A stretch of DNA of 64,000 nt from a candidate division Zixibacteria bacterium SM23_81 (GCA_001304015.1 LJUY01000001.1:62001-126000), one strand, 5' to 3'. Shown: positions 19,572 through 30,136, counted from the first letter of the stretch. Notes: generated from the letters alone by a model not told the origin. Translations and numbers: made by a program.

Positions 19572-21148
19572 GAGAGACCTCCGCGTTCTTCCTTAAGAGG
19601 AGAGAAATTCTGGTGCATAATGAGATCGTGATCAATGTGGCCATTAACGAGACCAGAATTGCCATGCTTGAGGATGGTCATCTGGTAGAGCTTTGGGTGG
19701 AAAGACCGGAAAAAGAGCGCATGGTGGGCCACATTTATAAGGGCGTGGCCACCTCTATACTACCCGGTATGCAAGCGGCTTTTGTGGATATCGGGCTCCT
19801 CAAGAGAGCATTTCTTCACGCCTCCGATATAGATAATTCAGCCGTCGAATTTAGCAGTTTTGTGGACATGCCCGCCGAGGATGAATTTCTGGAACGACCT
19901 CGGGGACGAGGTGTTCCCATTCAAAACCTCTTACAAAAGGGTCAAGAGATCTTAGTTCAAGTTATAAAGGAGCAGATTGGGACGAAAGGTCCCCGGGTGA
20001 CCTCTCAAATTTCACTTCCTGGACGTTTTTTAGTCTTGATCCCCAAGGAGGAACATGTGGGGGTGTCCCGCAAAATCGAGGCCTGGTCGGAGAGGAAACG
20101 GCTGAAGAGATTAGTGGCCAACTTGAGGCCCCAGGGCTTTGGTCTCATTGTGAGAACCATTGGCAAGGACAAAACAGAAAAAGAATTCCGGCAAGATATC
20201 CACAATCTGATGAAGACCTGGAAGCGAATCAAACAGCGTGCAGAGAAAGTGAAAAGCCCCGCTCTGGTTCATCGAGAAATGGGCATTACCTCCAGTCTGA
20301 TTCGAGATCTGTTCTCTGAGGATATCGACCACTTAGTGTTGGATTCACAAAAGGAATACGACGAGATCATCTCCTATCTTAAGGTTGTTTCTCCAGATCT
20401 CTGCACTCGAGTGGATCTCTACACCGAGAGCGTCCCCATTTTTGATGCCTATCACATCGAGTCCGAAATTGACAAGACGTTCCATCGTAAGATCTGGTTG
20501 AAAAAGGGAGGCTATATCGTCATAGATCACACTGAGGCATTGGTGACTATCGACGTGAATACTGGGCGCTACGTGGGCAAAGGAAATCAAGCCGAAACCG
20601 TTCTGCGGACTAACTTAGAAGCAGCCAACGAGATTGCTCGACAACTGCGATTGCGGGATATCGGGGGTATCATCGTCATCGATTTCATCGATATGGAGGA
20701 CTCTCGCCACAAGCGAATGGTTTTGTCCGAGCTGAAAAAAACTCTCAAGAGAGATCGCGCTAAGACCTCGCTTTCAGAAATGAGCGAGTTTGGCTTGGTG
20801 GAGATGACCCGGCAGCGGGTTCGCCCCAGTCTTATTCACACTTTCAGCGATGCTTGCCCAACCTGCGATGGGACGGGCCGAGTGACGTCCATCATGACCG
20901 TGGTGACCAGAATCGATCGTTGGCTAAAGAGAGCCAAGGTAAACTCCACGGAGAAGCGTTTCCTTTTCATAGTTCACCCACTTGTACGCGAGCTCTTGCT
21001 CAAAAACAGAGAGGAACAGGTGGCCAGGCTTCGGCGACAATATCGTTTTCGAATACAGGTGGAAGGCGATTCCACCTTGAATATGGATCAATATAGGGTT
21101 TTTTCTTTGAGTTCCCAAAGGGATATCACCGACCAATTTAAGGCTTGA
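19568..21148 (+). CDS. rng: Ribonuclease E/G family protein (start may be GTG ~19613)
   Basis: S1-like YKGVATSILPGMQAAFVDIGLLKRAFLHASD, ALVTIDVNTGRYVGKGNQAETVLRTNLEAANEIARQLRLRDIGGIIVIDFIDM, CPTCDGTG. Confidence 0.95.
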   Translation: MRETSAFFLKRREILVHNEIVINVAINETRIAMLEDGHLVELWVERPEKERMVGHIYKGVATSILPGMQAAFVDIGLLKRAFLHASDIDNSAVEFSSFVDMPAEDEFLERPRGRGVPIQNLLQKGQEILVQVIKEQIGTKGPRVTSQISLPGRFLVLIPKEEHVGVSRKIEAWSERKRLKRLVANLRPQGFGLIVRTIGKDKTEKEFRQDIHNLMKTWKRIKQRAEKVKSPALVHREMGITSSLIRDLFSEDIDHLVLDSQKEYDEIISYLKVVSPDLCTRVDLYTESVPIFDAYHIESEIDKTFHRKIWLKKGGYIVIDHTEALVTIDVNTGRYVGKGNQAETVLRTNLEAANEIARQLRLRDIGGIIVIDFIDMEDSRHKRMVLSELKKTLKRDRAKTSLSEMSEFGLVEMTRQRVRPSLIHTFSDACPTCDGTGRVTSIMTVVTRIDRWLKRAKVNSTEKRFLFIVHPLVRELLLKNREEQVARLRRQYRFRIQVEGDSTLNMDQYRVFSLSSQRDITDQFKA

Positions 21149-21172
21149 CAATCCCCATGGAGATGTTATATT
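21145..21172 (+). promoter_or_regulatory. Predicted promoter (TTGACA-N16-TATATT) overlapping rng stop
   Basis: ttgaca 21145-21150, tatatt 21167-21172, upstream of rplU ATG 21229. Confidence 0.65.
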
Positions 21173-21228
21173 GGTTAGCGCCTTATGGGGAGATCTCTCG
21201 TTCACCAAATCGCACGAGGAGCTGTCTT

Positions 21229-21552
21229 ATGTATGCCATCGTTGAGACGGGAGGGATGCAATTCAAAGTTTTTCCCCGTCACATTATCAGGGTTCCCAAA
21301 CTTGATGTAGAGGAGGGCAAAAGGATTAACCTGGAGAAGGTGTTGCTTCTTCAAGACGGGAAAAAAACCTTGATCGGGTCACCTGAGGTGAAAGGCGCCA
21401 AGGTCATCGCTGAGGTTCTCAGTCATGGAAAAGAGGGTAAAGTGGTCGTCTTTAAAATGAAGAAAAGGAAAAACTACCGTCGCAAAAGAGGTCATCGCCA
21501 ATCCTATACCGATCTCCTTATCAAAGAGGTGCTCGGACCCAAGAAGACTTGA
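21229..21552 (+). CDS. rplU: 50S ribosomal protein L21
   Basis: MYAIVETGGMQFKVFPRHIIRVPKLDVEEG...VVVFKMKKRKNYRRKRGHRQSYTDLLIKEV. Confidence 0.97.
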   Translation: MYAIVETGGMQFKVFPRHIIRVPKLDVEEGKRINLEKVLLLQDGKKTLIGSPEVKGAKVIAEVLSHGKEGKVVVFKMKKRKNYRRKRGHRQSYTDLLIKEVLGPKKT

Positions 21553-21591
21553 AGGGTCTCGGTATCCAATCATAGTGTGGTGAGAATTACT

Positions 21592-23883
21592 ATGAATGAG
21601 AAAAGAAAATGCTGTTTATTTCTGACCGCCCGAATATTGTTGCTCGCGCCGACCATCATCCTGCTGGCTACCTCTCTTTCCGCTCAAGAGGGTTTGGTGA
21701 CAGATCTGGTTGTTCGGGGTAACACCCATGCTGACTCGGCTCTCATTGTGAACACAGCTGGCCTTAAAATTGGAGACGAGATCAATCCCGATGTAATTCA
21801 ACAAGTTATCCGAGGTCTCTATTCATTGGGATTATTCTCTGATGTGCAGGTAGAGGCCAAACCCCTGGAGGAAGGAGTGCAGTTGGCTTTGGTGGTGGAG
21901 GAGTTCCCTGTGCTGGAGAAATTGGTTGTGTCCGGTCATGATAAAGTGGACTTGGAGGATATCACAACCGTCATCGGGTTGGGGGAGGGACAGATTGTCG
22001 GTCCGGCCACCATCCAACAAAGAGGACAAAAAATTAAAGAGCTTTATGAATCTAAAGGATATCTTCTGACCACCGTCGAGGCTCAAGTCGCCGACGGCGA
22101 GCTCGAGGGACGCATCGTTCTGACCTACCTCATTCGTGAAGGTCATAAGGTACACGTGAAGAAAATTGAGGTGCAGGGCAATGAGGCCATCTCCGATAGC
22201 AAAATCAAAAAGGTCATGGACACGAAGGAGAAGCGATGGTGGCGAAGCGGAAAGTTCGATAGGGAGAAGTACGAAGAGGACAAAACAAAGATTGCCGAAT
22301 TCTATCGTAAGGAGGGATATATCGACGCCGCCGTCGTCTCGGACTCTCTTTGGTATAGCCCTTCTAAAAAAGACCTTTTCATCAGCCTAACCGTTGCGGA
22401 GGGAAAACGGTATCGGGTTGGTGAGATGACTCTGCAGGGGAATACACTGTTTTCCCACGACGAATTACGGAATAAGTTTAATCTCCAAGCGGGCGACATC
22501 TACGATCAGGAAAAGTACGACGAAACTTTGGCAAATTTATATACAGCCTACCAAGAACAAGGTTATCTTTACACCCAGGTGGTGGACCGGCGAGTGCCCA
22601 GCGACTCTCTGGTGAACATCGACTTCAACATCATCGAAGGCACCCCAGCGCGTGTCCATAAGATTCACATCACCGGCAACACGAAGACGAAAGAGAAGGT
22701 TATCCGGCGAGAGTTGGTGATCAAGCCCGGCCAGGTCTTCAAAAGATCGGCCTTTCTGAGGAGCCACAGAGAGGTCTATTATCTTAATTTCTTTAGCAAC
22801 GTTGTCCCAGATTACCAAACCTTGCCCAACGGAGATATCGACCTCATCTTTCGGGTAGAGGAGAAACCCACGGGGCAGGCTCAGGTAGGCGTGGGCTACA
22901 GTGAGAGAGATAAGCTCGTGGGCACCATCGGTCTGGGCATCCCCAACTTATTCGGCAACGGCCAGAGATTAGATTTTACTTGGGATTTTGGAAAGGTGCG
23001 GCAGAATGTGCGTATTGGTTTCACAGAACCGTGGCTCTTCGACACGCCCACAAGTGCCGGATTCGACCTCTATCAATCCAGCAGGCGGTGGACAAATTAT
23101 TACACTGAAGTCCGCAGGGGCGGTGACCTGAGAATCGGTAGGAGGTTGTCTTGGCCGGATGATTACTTTAGAATCTACTGGAAGTATCGGCTAGAAGATG
23201 TTGAGTATACTGATTTTGCCTCATCCTATGATCCGCCAGCGGCATATGACCTTTCATTGATTAAGTGGCCCCAACGGACCAGCAGCACCACGATCACATT
23301 GATTAGAGATAGTCGTGACCTGCCAGAATTCGCCACAATGGGTTCTGTGCATTCTTTAAGTTCAGAATTCGCAGGGGGCTTCCTCAGTGGGGATGTGGAC
23401 TATCACAAACACATTTTTGACTCTGCATGGTACTTCAGGAACTTTTGGAATCTTACCTTGATGTTTAAAACACGCCTGGGCATCGTCGATACTTACAAAA
23501 GCTCACAAACTGTTCCTTTCAGCGAACGCTTTATGCCTGGGGGCACAAGCTACGACGGAATGATCAGGGGATACGATAACCGCTCTGTGGGCCCGAGACA
23601 AGACAACACCGAAATAGGTGGCAAAACCATGCTTATCTTCACGCTGGAGTATCAGTTTCCCGTCGTCCAACAGCAAATCTACGCACTTTTCTTTGCAGAC
23701 GCGGGGAATGCTTGGAGGAGCGTGGGCGAAACAGACCTCACCGATCTGAAGCGATCGGCGGGGGTGGGGGTCAGGATCGTCGCTCCCATGCTGGGGGTAA
23801 TCGGATTCGATATGGCTTACGGTTTTGACAACGAATTTGGTGGCGAGTGGCACCCGCATTTCCAATTGGGCACCTCTTTTTAA
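21592..23883 (+). CDS. bamA: Outer membrane protein assembly factor BamA
   Basis: POTRA repeats and C-terminal barrel with RGYDNRSVGPRQ, FFADAGNAWRS, terminal aromatic Phe. Confidence 0.95.
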   Translation: MNEKRKCCLFLTARILLLAPTIILLATSLSAQEGLVTDLVVRGNTHADSALIVNTAGLKIGDEINPDVIQQVIRGLYSLGLFSDVQVEAKPLEEGVQLALVVEEFPVLEKLVVSGHDKVDLEDITTVIGLGEGQIVGPATIQQRGQKIKELYESKGYLLTTVEAQVADGELEGRIVLTYLIREGHKVHVKKIEVQGNEAISDSKIKKVMDTKEKRWWRSGKFDREKYEEDKTKIAEFYRKEGYIDAAVVSDSLWYSPSKKDLFISLTVAEGKRYRVGEMTLQGNTLFSHDELRNKFNLQAGDIYDQEKYDETLANLYTAYQEQGYLYTQVVDRRVPSDSLVNIDFNIIEGTPARVHKIHITGNTKTKEKVIRRELVIKPGQVFKRSAFLRSHREVYYLNFFSNVVPDYQTLPNGDIDLIFRVEEKPTGQAQVGVGYSERDKLVGTIGLGIPNLFGNGQRLDFTWDFGKVRQNVRIGFTEPWLFDTPTSAGFDLYQSSRRWTNYYTEVRRGGDLRIGRRLSWPDDYFRIYWKYRLEDVEYTDFASSYDPPAAYDLSLIKWPQRTSSTTITLIRDSRDLPEFATMGSVHSLSSEFAGGFLSGDVDYHKHIFDSAWYFRNFWNLTLMFKTRLGIVDTYKSSQTVPFSERFMPGGTSYDGMIRGYDNRSVGPRQDNTEIGGKTMLIFTLEYQFPVVQQQIYALFFADAGNAWRSVGETDLTDLKRSAGVGVRIVAPMLGVIGFDMAYGFDNEFGGEWHPHFQLGTSF

Positions 23884-24003
23884 CACGGCCGCTTGACCTA
23901 GAGCTTCTGGGAAGCTGTTGCTGCACAGGAGTGTTTTGGACTTGTGGAGATGGTGATTTTTTATTTTGGGCATTTATAGCTCCTATCAAAGGAGGAATAC
24001 AGA

Positions 24004-24573
24004 ATGTTCATGATACGGATGTTAAAGGCTGGATTTGTCGCGGGCTTGATGCTCTCTTTGGTCCTTTTTACCTCGGCGCTGGCTGACGAGATGAAATTTG
24101 GGTATGTGAACTCCGCTGAGATCTTTTCCAGATACAAATCCTTTGCCGATGCGCAACAGAAGTTCAACAAAGAAGTCGAGGATTGGCAAAACAAAGCCCA
24201 AACCATGAAGTCCGAAGTGGATAGCTTAGCGTTATACCTCAAAGGGGAAACGGATGTCATTCCACCCCGACTTCCCTTTCAAGCCCTCAGCGAGAACAAA
24301 CAGAGGGAGAAACAAGAGGAATACAAAGCGAAAGAAGCCGCCTACCTGGAATATGTGAACACCATCTTCGGCCCCGATGGCACAGCGGAGCGCAGAAATG
24401 CCGAGTTAACGCAGCCCATACTCGACAAAATTAATAGCATCATCGCCAAAATTGCCCAGGATGAGGATTATGCATTCGTATTTGACGCCGTCGGTGGTGC
24501 TATCGCTTACGCCGCACCTAAATATGACCTCACCGAGACAGTAATCGATGAGCTGAATAAAGAGATCGAGTAA
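24004..24573 (+). CDS. OmpH/Skp family periplasmic chaperone
   Basis: Signal peptide, MKFGYVNSAEIFSRYKSFADAQQKFNKEVEDWQ, coiled-coil, position between bamA and lpxD. Confidence 0.9.
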   Translation: MFMIRMLKAGFVAGLMLSLVLFTSALADEMKFGYVNSAEIFSRYKSFADAQQKFNKEVEDWQNKAQTMKSEVDSLALYLKGETDVIPPRLPFQALSENKQREKQEEYKAKEAAYLEYVNTIFGPDGTAERRNAELTQPILDKINSIIAKIAQDEDYAFVFDAVGGAIAYAAPKYDLTETVIDELNKEIE

Positions 24574-24597
24574 GGCACCTCGCCGTCAGAGGAATCC

Positions 24598-25623
24598 ATG
24601 GTCAAGACGGTAGCGGAAATAGCTCGCTTTCTCGATGGCCAACTCGTGGGAGATGGCACCGCCCAGATCAGCGCCGTCTCGGGAATCGCTGAAGCCAAGC
24701 CAGGAGAGATCACCTTTCTTGCCACCCCTCAATACCACCGTTTCCTGAGAACTACCGCTGCCTCAGCAGTCATCGTTCCTCCATCCGTTGAGTTTCCCCA
24801 GAAAACTTTGATCCGCGTGCACGATCCTCGCCTAGCTTTTGCCAGAGTGATGAGGCTTTTTTATGCATGCTTTCCCGAGGGGCCTCAGGGTATACACCAA
24901 ACAGCGGTGATAGGCCAGAGGGTGAATCTGGGGCATGGAGTGAACATTGGAGCCTTGGTTTGCATAGAGGACCAGGTCACCGTTGGCGATGACGTGACCA
25001 TCTTTCCCGGTGTGTTCATCGGCAGAGAATCGCAGATAGGGTCGGGCACAGTCATCTATGCCAATGCTACCATACGTGAGCAGACGGTTATAGGCAAAAA
25101 TGTCATCATCCACAGTGGCACTGTCATAGGCAGTGATGGCTTCGGATACGCCAAACAGGGGGATAAACACCTGAAAATACCGCAGAAAGGCATTGTGGTT
25201 ATTGAGGATGAAGTGGAGATAGGGGCCAATGTGGCCATCGACCGGGCTACCTTGGGAGCGACCCGTATCGGCAGGGGGGCCAAAATCGATAACCTGGTCC
25301 AGCTCGGCCACAATGTGGTCATTGGGCCTCATTGTTTGGTAGTGGCCCAAGTGGGCATATCCGGCAGCACGGAAATCGGATCTGGAGTCATTTTGGCAGG
25401 CCAAGTCGGCCTGGTGGGCCATATCAAGATAGGAGACGATAGCATCATCGGTGCCCAGTCAGGTGTTCGTAAATCGGTACCACCTGGCTCTGTGCTTTTC
25501 GGGTACCCTGCTCGGCCTCATGTAAAGGCAAAACGCATAGAGGCCTGCCTGAATCGTCTCCCGGAGCTATTTAAGAAGGTAAACGCTTTGGAAAGGGCAC
25601 TGAAGCTCCTTAAGAGGAAGTAG
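24598..25623 (+). CDS. lpxD: UDP-3-O-(acyl)glucosamine N-acyltransferase LpxD
   Basis: Hexapeptide repeats, [38 protein letters not shown]. Confidence 0.95.
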   Translation: MVKTVAEIARFLDGQLVGDGTAQISAVSGIAEAKPGEITFLATPQYHRFLRTTAASAVIVPPSVEFPQKTLIRVHDPRLAFARVMRLFYACFPEGPQGIHQTAVIGQRVNLGHGVNIGALVCIEDQVTVGDDVTIFPGVFIGRESQIGSGTVIYANATIREQTVIGKNVIIHSGTVIGSDGFGYAKQGDKHLKIPQKGIVVIEDEVEIGANVAIDRATLGATRIGRGAKIDNLVQLGHNVVIGPHCLVVAQVGISGSTEIGSGVILAGQVGLVGHIKIGDDSIIGAQSGVRKSVPPGSVLFGYPARPHVKAKRIEACLNRLPELFKKVNALERALKLLKRK

Positions 25624-25624
25624 C

Positions 25625-27022
25625 ATGACCACGCTTACCAGAACCATTAAAAAACCGGTCTCCTATTCGGGAATCGGCCTCCATACGGGAAACAAGACGA
25701 CCATCACCTTTCGACCTGCCGCCGTGAACTCAGGAGTCACGTTTGTGCGCACAGACCTGCCTGAGCGTCCGGAGATTTCGGCGACCATCGAGCACGTGAC
25801 GGGCCTAGAGAGAGGAACAACCCTCGGCAAGGACGAGGCTAGAATTCACACCGTGGAGCACGTCCTGGCCGCTCTGGGAGGCCTTCAGATTGACAACCTC
25901 TTTGTGGAGTTGGACGCCAATGAACCGCCGGTGGGAGATGGGAGCTCAAAGCCTTTTGTGGACGCTCTGCTGAAGGCGGGCATTTTGGAACAGGATGTCC
26001 CCAAAGAATTTATGGAGATCGACACACCCATTTGGTATTCAAAAAAGAAAGAGAAGGGTGTTGAGTTGGTAGCCTTGCCCTCGGACGATTTTATGATCAC
26101 TTTCATGGTCGATTACAAACACCCAGCCCTGGGCACTCAATACACGGCCATGTATTCCCTGGAGAAAGAATTTGTCAAAGAGTTCGCCCCAGCCAGGACT
26201 TTCGGTTTTCTCCACGAAGTTGAGGCGCTAAAAGAACAGGGTTTGATAAAGGGAGGCACCCTGGATAATGCCTTGGTGGTGGGCGACCATGAGGTCGACG
26301 AAAAGGAGCTGGTCTATTTACAGAAGCTATTTGGTTTGAAGGATAGGGTGTTTATGGGCGAAAATGGTTTCCTAAATAACGCCCAGCTCCGTTTTCCCAA
26401 TGAACCTTGTCGGCATAAAGCTCTGGATTTAATTGGAGATCTCTTTCTTTTGGGTGTTCCCCTCAAGGCCCACGTTCTGGCAGCTCGCTCTGGTCACGCG
26501 GCTAATGTGGCTCTGGTGAAGGAAATTCGTAAGGTTTACGAGAAAAAACGCCTCCTCTCAAAATACCAGGGCAAGAAGACAGGGCAGTATCAGCTTGACA
26601 GTCAGGCTATCAGAAAGATCTTACCCCACCGGTACCCATTCCTGCTTATCGATAGGATCATCGATTTAGAGAGCAGCAAACGGGTGGTGGCCATCAAGAA
26701 TGTCACTGCAAATGAGCCCTTTTTCCAAGGACACTTCCCAAGCCATCCCATCATGCCCGGTGTGCTGATTATCGAGGCGATGGCGCAGGCAGGTGGCGTT
26801 TTGCTGCTCAACACGGTGAAGGATCCCGAGGATAAACTGGTTTATTTCACGGCCATCGATAAGGTCCGCTTGCGCAAGCCGGTGATGCCGGGTGATCAGA
26901 TTCGGTTTGAGCTAGAGATGCTTCAATTTCGCCTTAGCCGGTGTAAGATGGTGGGCAAAGCTTTCGTAGAAGGTCAACTAGTGGCTGAGGGAGAACTCAT
27001 GGCCGCCGTGGTACCACGATGA
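25625..27022 (+). CDS. lpxC-fabZ: Bifunctional LpxC/FabZ (UDP-3-O-acyl-GlcNAc deacetylase / 3-hydroxyacyl-ACP dehydratase)
   Basis: Lpx[46 protein letters not shown]; Fab[41 protein letters not shown] in one ORF. Confidence 0.96.
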   Translation: MTTLTRTIKKPVSYSGIGLHTGNKTTITFRPAAVNSGVTFVRTDLPERPEISATIEHVTGLERGTTLGKDEARIHTVEHVLAALGGLQIDNLFVELDANEPPVGDGSSKPFVDALLKAGILEQDVPKEFMEIDTPIWYSKKKEKGVELVALPSDDFMITFMVDYKHPALGTQYTAMYSLEKEFVKEFAPARTFGFLHEVEALKEQGLIKGGTLDNALVVGDHEVDEKELVYLQKLFGLKDRVFMGENGFLNNAQLRFPNEPCRHKALDLIGDLFLLGVPLKAHVLAARSGHAANVALVKEIRKVYEKKRLLSKYQGKKTGQYQLDSQAIRKILPHRYPFLLIDRIIDLESSKRVVAIKNVTANEPFFQGHFPSHPIMPGVLIIEAMAQAGGVLLLNTVKDPEDKLVYFTAIDKVRLRKPVMPGDQIRFELEMLQFRLSRCKMVGKAFVEGQLVAEGELMAAVVPR

Positions 27023-27053
27023 ATTTTTCGATGAGGAGGCCAGAGAGGAATCG

Positions 27054-27824
27054 GTGAATATCCATCCATCGGTTATCGTGCACCCCAGTGCTGAGCTTGG
27101 TCGAGATGTGCATATTGGACCCAACTCCATCGTGGGGGAGAAGGTGATCATTGGCGATGGCACCTGGATTGCCAATGGGGTGGTGGTGCAGAGAAATACG
27201 CGCATCGGCTCGGCGTGCCGTATCTATACTGGAGCGGTATTGGGAACAGAGCCTCAGGATTTGAAGTACAAGGGCGAAGAAACCTTCCTCGAGATCGGAG
27301 ATCGAACGACCATTCGGGAGTTCACCACCGTTAATCTGGGCACGGCTCAAAGGGGTAAAACGACTGTTGGCAACGACGCCATGTTGATGTCCTATGTGCA
27401 CGTTGCCCACGACTGTGATATTAGAGACCATGTTATTCTGGCCAATGCCGTCAATATGGGCGGCCACGTTGAGATTCACGAGCATGCCGTGGTGGGGGGC
27501 GTGGTTCCCATCCATCAATTTGTGAAAATTGGTTGTCACGCCATGATTGGCGGGGGATACCGGGTCAACCAGGATATCTGTCCCTATGTTCGTGTGGCTG
27601 GTTATCCCCTTCGGGTGGTCGGTTTGAATACCATTGGGCTGAGACGAAAGGGATTTTCCTCGGAGACTTTGACCCTTCTTAAGAAGGCCTACTCCCTGCT
27701 CTTTCACAGCAACTTAAACGTTTCCCAGGCGGTGAAACGAATCACAGGCGAGCTGCCTAAAACTGAAGAGATTGAAAGAATTGTGCACTTCGTGACCAAC
27801 AGTCAGAGGGGCATCGTTCGGTGA
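27054..27824 (+). CDS. lpxA: UDP-N-acetylglucosamine acyltransferase LpxA
   Basis: IHPSVIVHPSAELGRDVHIGPNSIVGEKVIIGDGT, GTEPQDLKYKGEETFLEIGDRTTIREF, LMSYVHVAHDC. Confidence 0.96.
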   Translation: MNIHPSVIVHPSAELGRDVHIGPNSIVGEKVIIGDGTWIANGVVVQRNTRIGSACRIYTGAVLGTEPQDLKYKGEETFLEIGDRTTIREFTTVNLGTAQRGKTTVGNDAMLMSYVHVAHDCDIRDHVILANAVNMGGHVEIHEHAVVGGVVPIHQFVKIGCHAMIGGGYRVNQDICPYVRVAGYPLRVVGLNTIGLRRKGFSSETLTLLKKAYSLLFHSNLNVSQAVKRITGELPKTEEIERIVHFVTNSQRGIVR

Positions 27825-27855
27825 AGGAAAACGGCAGGGAAAAAACCCATGCGTT

Positions 27856-27890
27856 CGGCCTGAAAGGGGGAACACAGGCCGGTTTTTTTT
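27856..27890 (+). terminator. Rho-independent terminator after lpxA
   Basis: cggcctg (27856-27862) / caggccg (27875-27881) followed by 8 T. Confidence 0.8.
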
Positions 27891-27902
27891 GCCTAAAAGG
27901 TG

Positions 27903-27931
27903 TTGACACCGGCCCCACTTTTTGGTAAATT
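27903..27931 (+). promoter_or_regulatory. Predicted promoter (TTGACA-N17-TAAATT)
   Basis: ttgaca 27903-27908, taaatt 27926-27931, immediately after the lpxA terminator. Confidence 0.75.
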
Positions 27932-27968
27932 GATGCAGCTTTCCGGCTTTGCCGAAGAAAGGACTATC

Positions 27969-28988
27969 GTGGAACCCTGTAAGGTGGGTGTCATTGGAGT
28001 GGGCCATCTGGGCCGATGTCACGCTCGTGCATACGCCCAAATGCCAGAGGTACGCCTCGTGGGCCTGGTCGATATCAATCCGACTCGGGCCCAGGAGCTT
28101 GCTCAAGAATTGGGCATCGCAGCCATGACTGACTTGGATGAGCTGTTGAGCACCGTCAGCGCCGTTAGCGTGGCAGTTCCTACGCCACAACATCATCGAA
28201 TTGCCAAGAGATGTCTCGAGAGAGGAGTTCATGTATTGGTGGAGAAACCCATCGCCACCACGCTGGAGGAGGCAGATGACCTTATCGCCAATGCGCAACG
28301 GACTGGTGTGGTGCTGCAGGTGGGGCACATCGAGAGATTCAATCCCACCTTTCGGGCCATATCCAAGCTGAACCTGGCGCCTATGTTCATCGAGTCCCAT
28401 CGTTTAGCCCCCTATACCCCACGGGGAGCTGACGTCGCCGTCATTTTAGATCTTATGATCCATGACATCGACCTGACTCTGGCTTTGATCAAAGCCAAGG
28501 TGAATCATGTTTTGGCTGTTGGCGTAGCTGTGGTTTCGGACAGTGAGGATATCGCCAATGCCCGAGTGACCTTCTCCAACGGCACCGTGGCCAACTTGAC
28601 CACCAGCCGGATATCGCCCCGGGCTATGCGGAAGATGCGTCTGTTTCAGCGAGACGCCTATATCTCCGCGGATTTTCTAAACCACTCTGTGGACATTTAT
28701 CGGCTGCAAAACCAAGGTACAGGAGATGAGAAGGGAGATCATCCCCTGGGTTCCTCTGCTCAAACGGCGCTCCTCTCCAGAGGACAATTTGTGGTCTGTG
28801 AGCGCCCAAAGCTGGAGCAGGAAGATGCCCTTACAATGGAGTTGCGAGCCTTTCTCTACAGCATTCGGAAAGAGGAAAAACCCCTCGTGAGCGGTCAAGA
28901 TGGACGCAAGGCCCTATCGCTGGCGCTGAAGATCATGAAATGCCTTCAGGAGCATGCCCATTGGATTCAGAAGTCTGGTCATCCATGA
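27969..28988 (+). CDS. Gfo/Idh/MocA family oxidoreductase (lipid A locus)
   Basis: CKVGVIGVGHLGRCHARAY, HVLVEKPIATTLEEADDLI; GTG 27969 with AAAGGA upstream is preferred because the 27900 start lies in the promoter. Confidence 0.88.
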   Translation: MEPCKVGVIGVGHLGRCHARAYAQMPEVRLVGLVDINPTRAQELAQELGIAAMTDLDELLSTVSAVSVAVPTPQHHRIAKRCLERGVHVLVEKPIATTLEEADDLIANAQRTGVVLQVGHIERFNPTFRAISKLNLAPMFIESHRLAPYTPRGADVAVILDLMIHDIDLTLALIKAKVNHVLAVGVAVVSDSEDIANARVTFSNGTVANLTTSRISPRAMRKMRLFQRDAYISADFLNHSVDIYRLQNQGTGDEKGDHPLGSSAQTALLSRGQFVVCERPKLEQEDALTMELRAFLYSIRKEEKPLVSGQDGRKALSLALKIMKCLQEHAHWIQKSGHP

Positions 28989-30136
28989 GAGGGCCCTCCA
29001 TTCTCATCGTGGCCGGCGAAGCCTCAGGCGACCTACATGGTTCTCGCTTGGCATTGGAGCTAAAACATCTGAGACCTGACTGTCAACTGAAGGGCATTGG
29101 CGGTCCTAAAATGGAGCAGGCCGGTGTCCAACTCCTATATTCCCTCCAAGATTTCGCCTTCCTGGGTTTCAGCGAGGTGCTAAAACATCTGCCTTTCATA
29201 CGCCGGGTCTTGCATCGGCTGAATCGTCTTTTTCTCGAGGACAAACCCGATCTGCTTATTCTCATCGACTATCCGGGCTTCAACCTTAGGCTAGCCAAGC
29301 TGGCCAAGCAACGAAGTATCCCCGTTTTTTACTATATCAGCCCCCAGGTTTGGGCTTGGCATCCTCGACGAGCCCACGCCATCGCCCGAGTTGTGAATAA
29401 GTTGGCTGTGATACTTCCCTTCGAAGTGGATTTCTATAGAAGAAGGACGGGATTACAGGTTCATTTCGTCGGTCATCCACTGCTGGAGATTGTCCAGCCC
29501 CAACTGCCCAAGGAACGTTTTTGTCGACGCTGGAGTCTCGACCCGGAGAAGCCGGTGCTGGGTTTGTTGCCTGGAAGCCGAGAGCAGGAGATCGTCCGTC
29601 TGCTGCCCATCATGTTGAATGCGGGCCAAATCTTATGCCGAAGGATACCCGATCTTCAGATGGCCGTGGGTGCCGCCTCCTCCGTGAAAGTGGACCTTTA
29701 CCAGGATCTATTTGGCAAGCATAGCGTTGGGGCGGTTCTGGTCACCGATCAAACCTATGATTTGATGAGTCACGCCCGACTTCTGTTGGTGGCCTCCGGT
29801 ACAGCCACTTTGGAATCAGCTATTCTGAATACACCCATGATCGTCCTCTACCGTGTTTCCTTCCTCTCCTGGCTCCTGGCTCTTCTTCTGGTGAGAGTCG
29901 ATCACATTGGATTGGTCAATTTGGTGGCCGGAGAGAGGATCGTTCCTGAATTGGTTCAGCATCAGGTCACCGCGGCGAGGGTCGCCAGAGAGGCTTATGG
30001 TCTGCTCAAGGACGATCGCCGACGCGCTCAGATAAAGGATAAGCTGCTAACAATCCAACGCCGTTTAGGGGAGAGAGGTGCCTCTCGCAGGACCGCGAAA
30101 TTGGCCTTAAGCTTGATTGATCGGGAAGGTGATTGA
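28985..30136 (+). CDS. lpxB: Lipid-A-disaccharide synthase LpxB
   Basis: ILIVAGEASGDLHGSRL, IDYPGFNLRLAKLAK, YYISPQVWAWHPRRA, GLLPGSREQEI; ATGA overlap with upstream gene. Confidence 0.95.
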   Translation: MRGPSILIVAGEASGDLHGSRLALELKHLRPDCQLKGIGGPKMEQAGVQLLYSLQDFAFLGFSEVLKHLPFIRRVLHRLNRLFLEDKPDLLILIDYPGFNLRLAKLAKQRSIPVFYYISPQVWAWHPRRAHAIARVVNKLAVILPFEVDFYRRRTGLQVHFVGHPLLEIVQPQLPKERFCRRWSLDPEKPVLGLLPGSREQEIVRLLPIMLNAGQILCRRIPDLQMAVGAASSVKVDLYQDLFGKHSVGAVLVTDQTYDLMSHARLLLVASGTATLESAILNTPMIVLYRVSFLSWLLALLLVRVDHIGLVNLVAGERIVPELVQHQVTAARVAREAYGLLKDDRRRAQIKDKLLTIQRRLGERGASRRTAKLALSLIDREGD

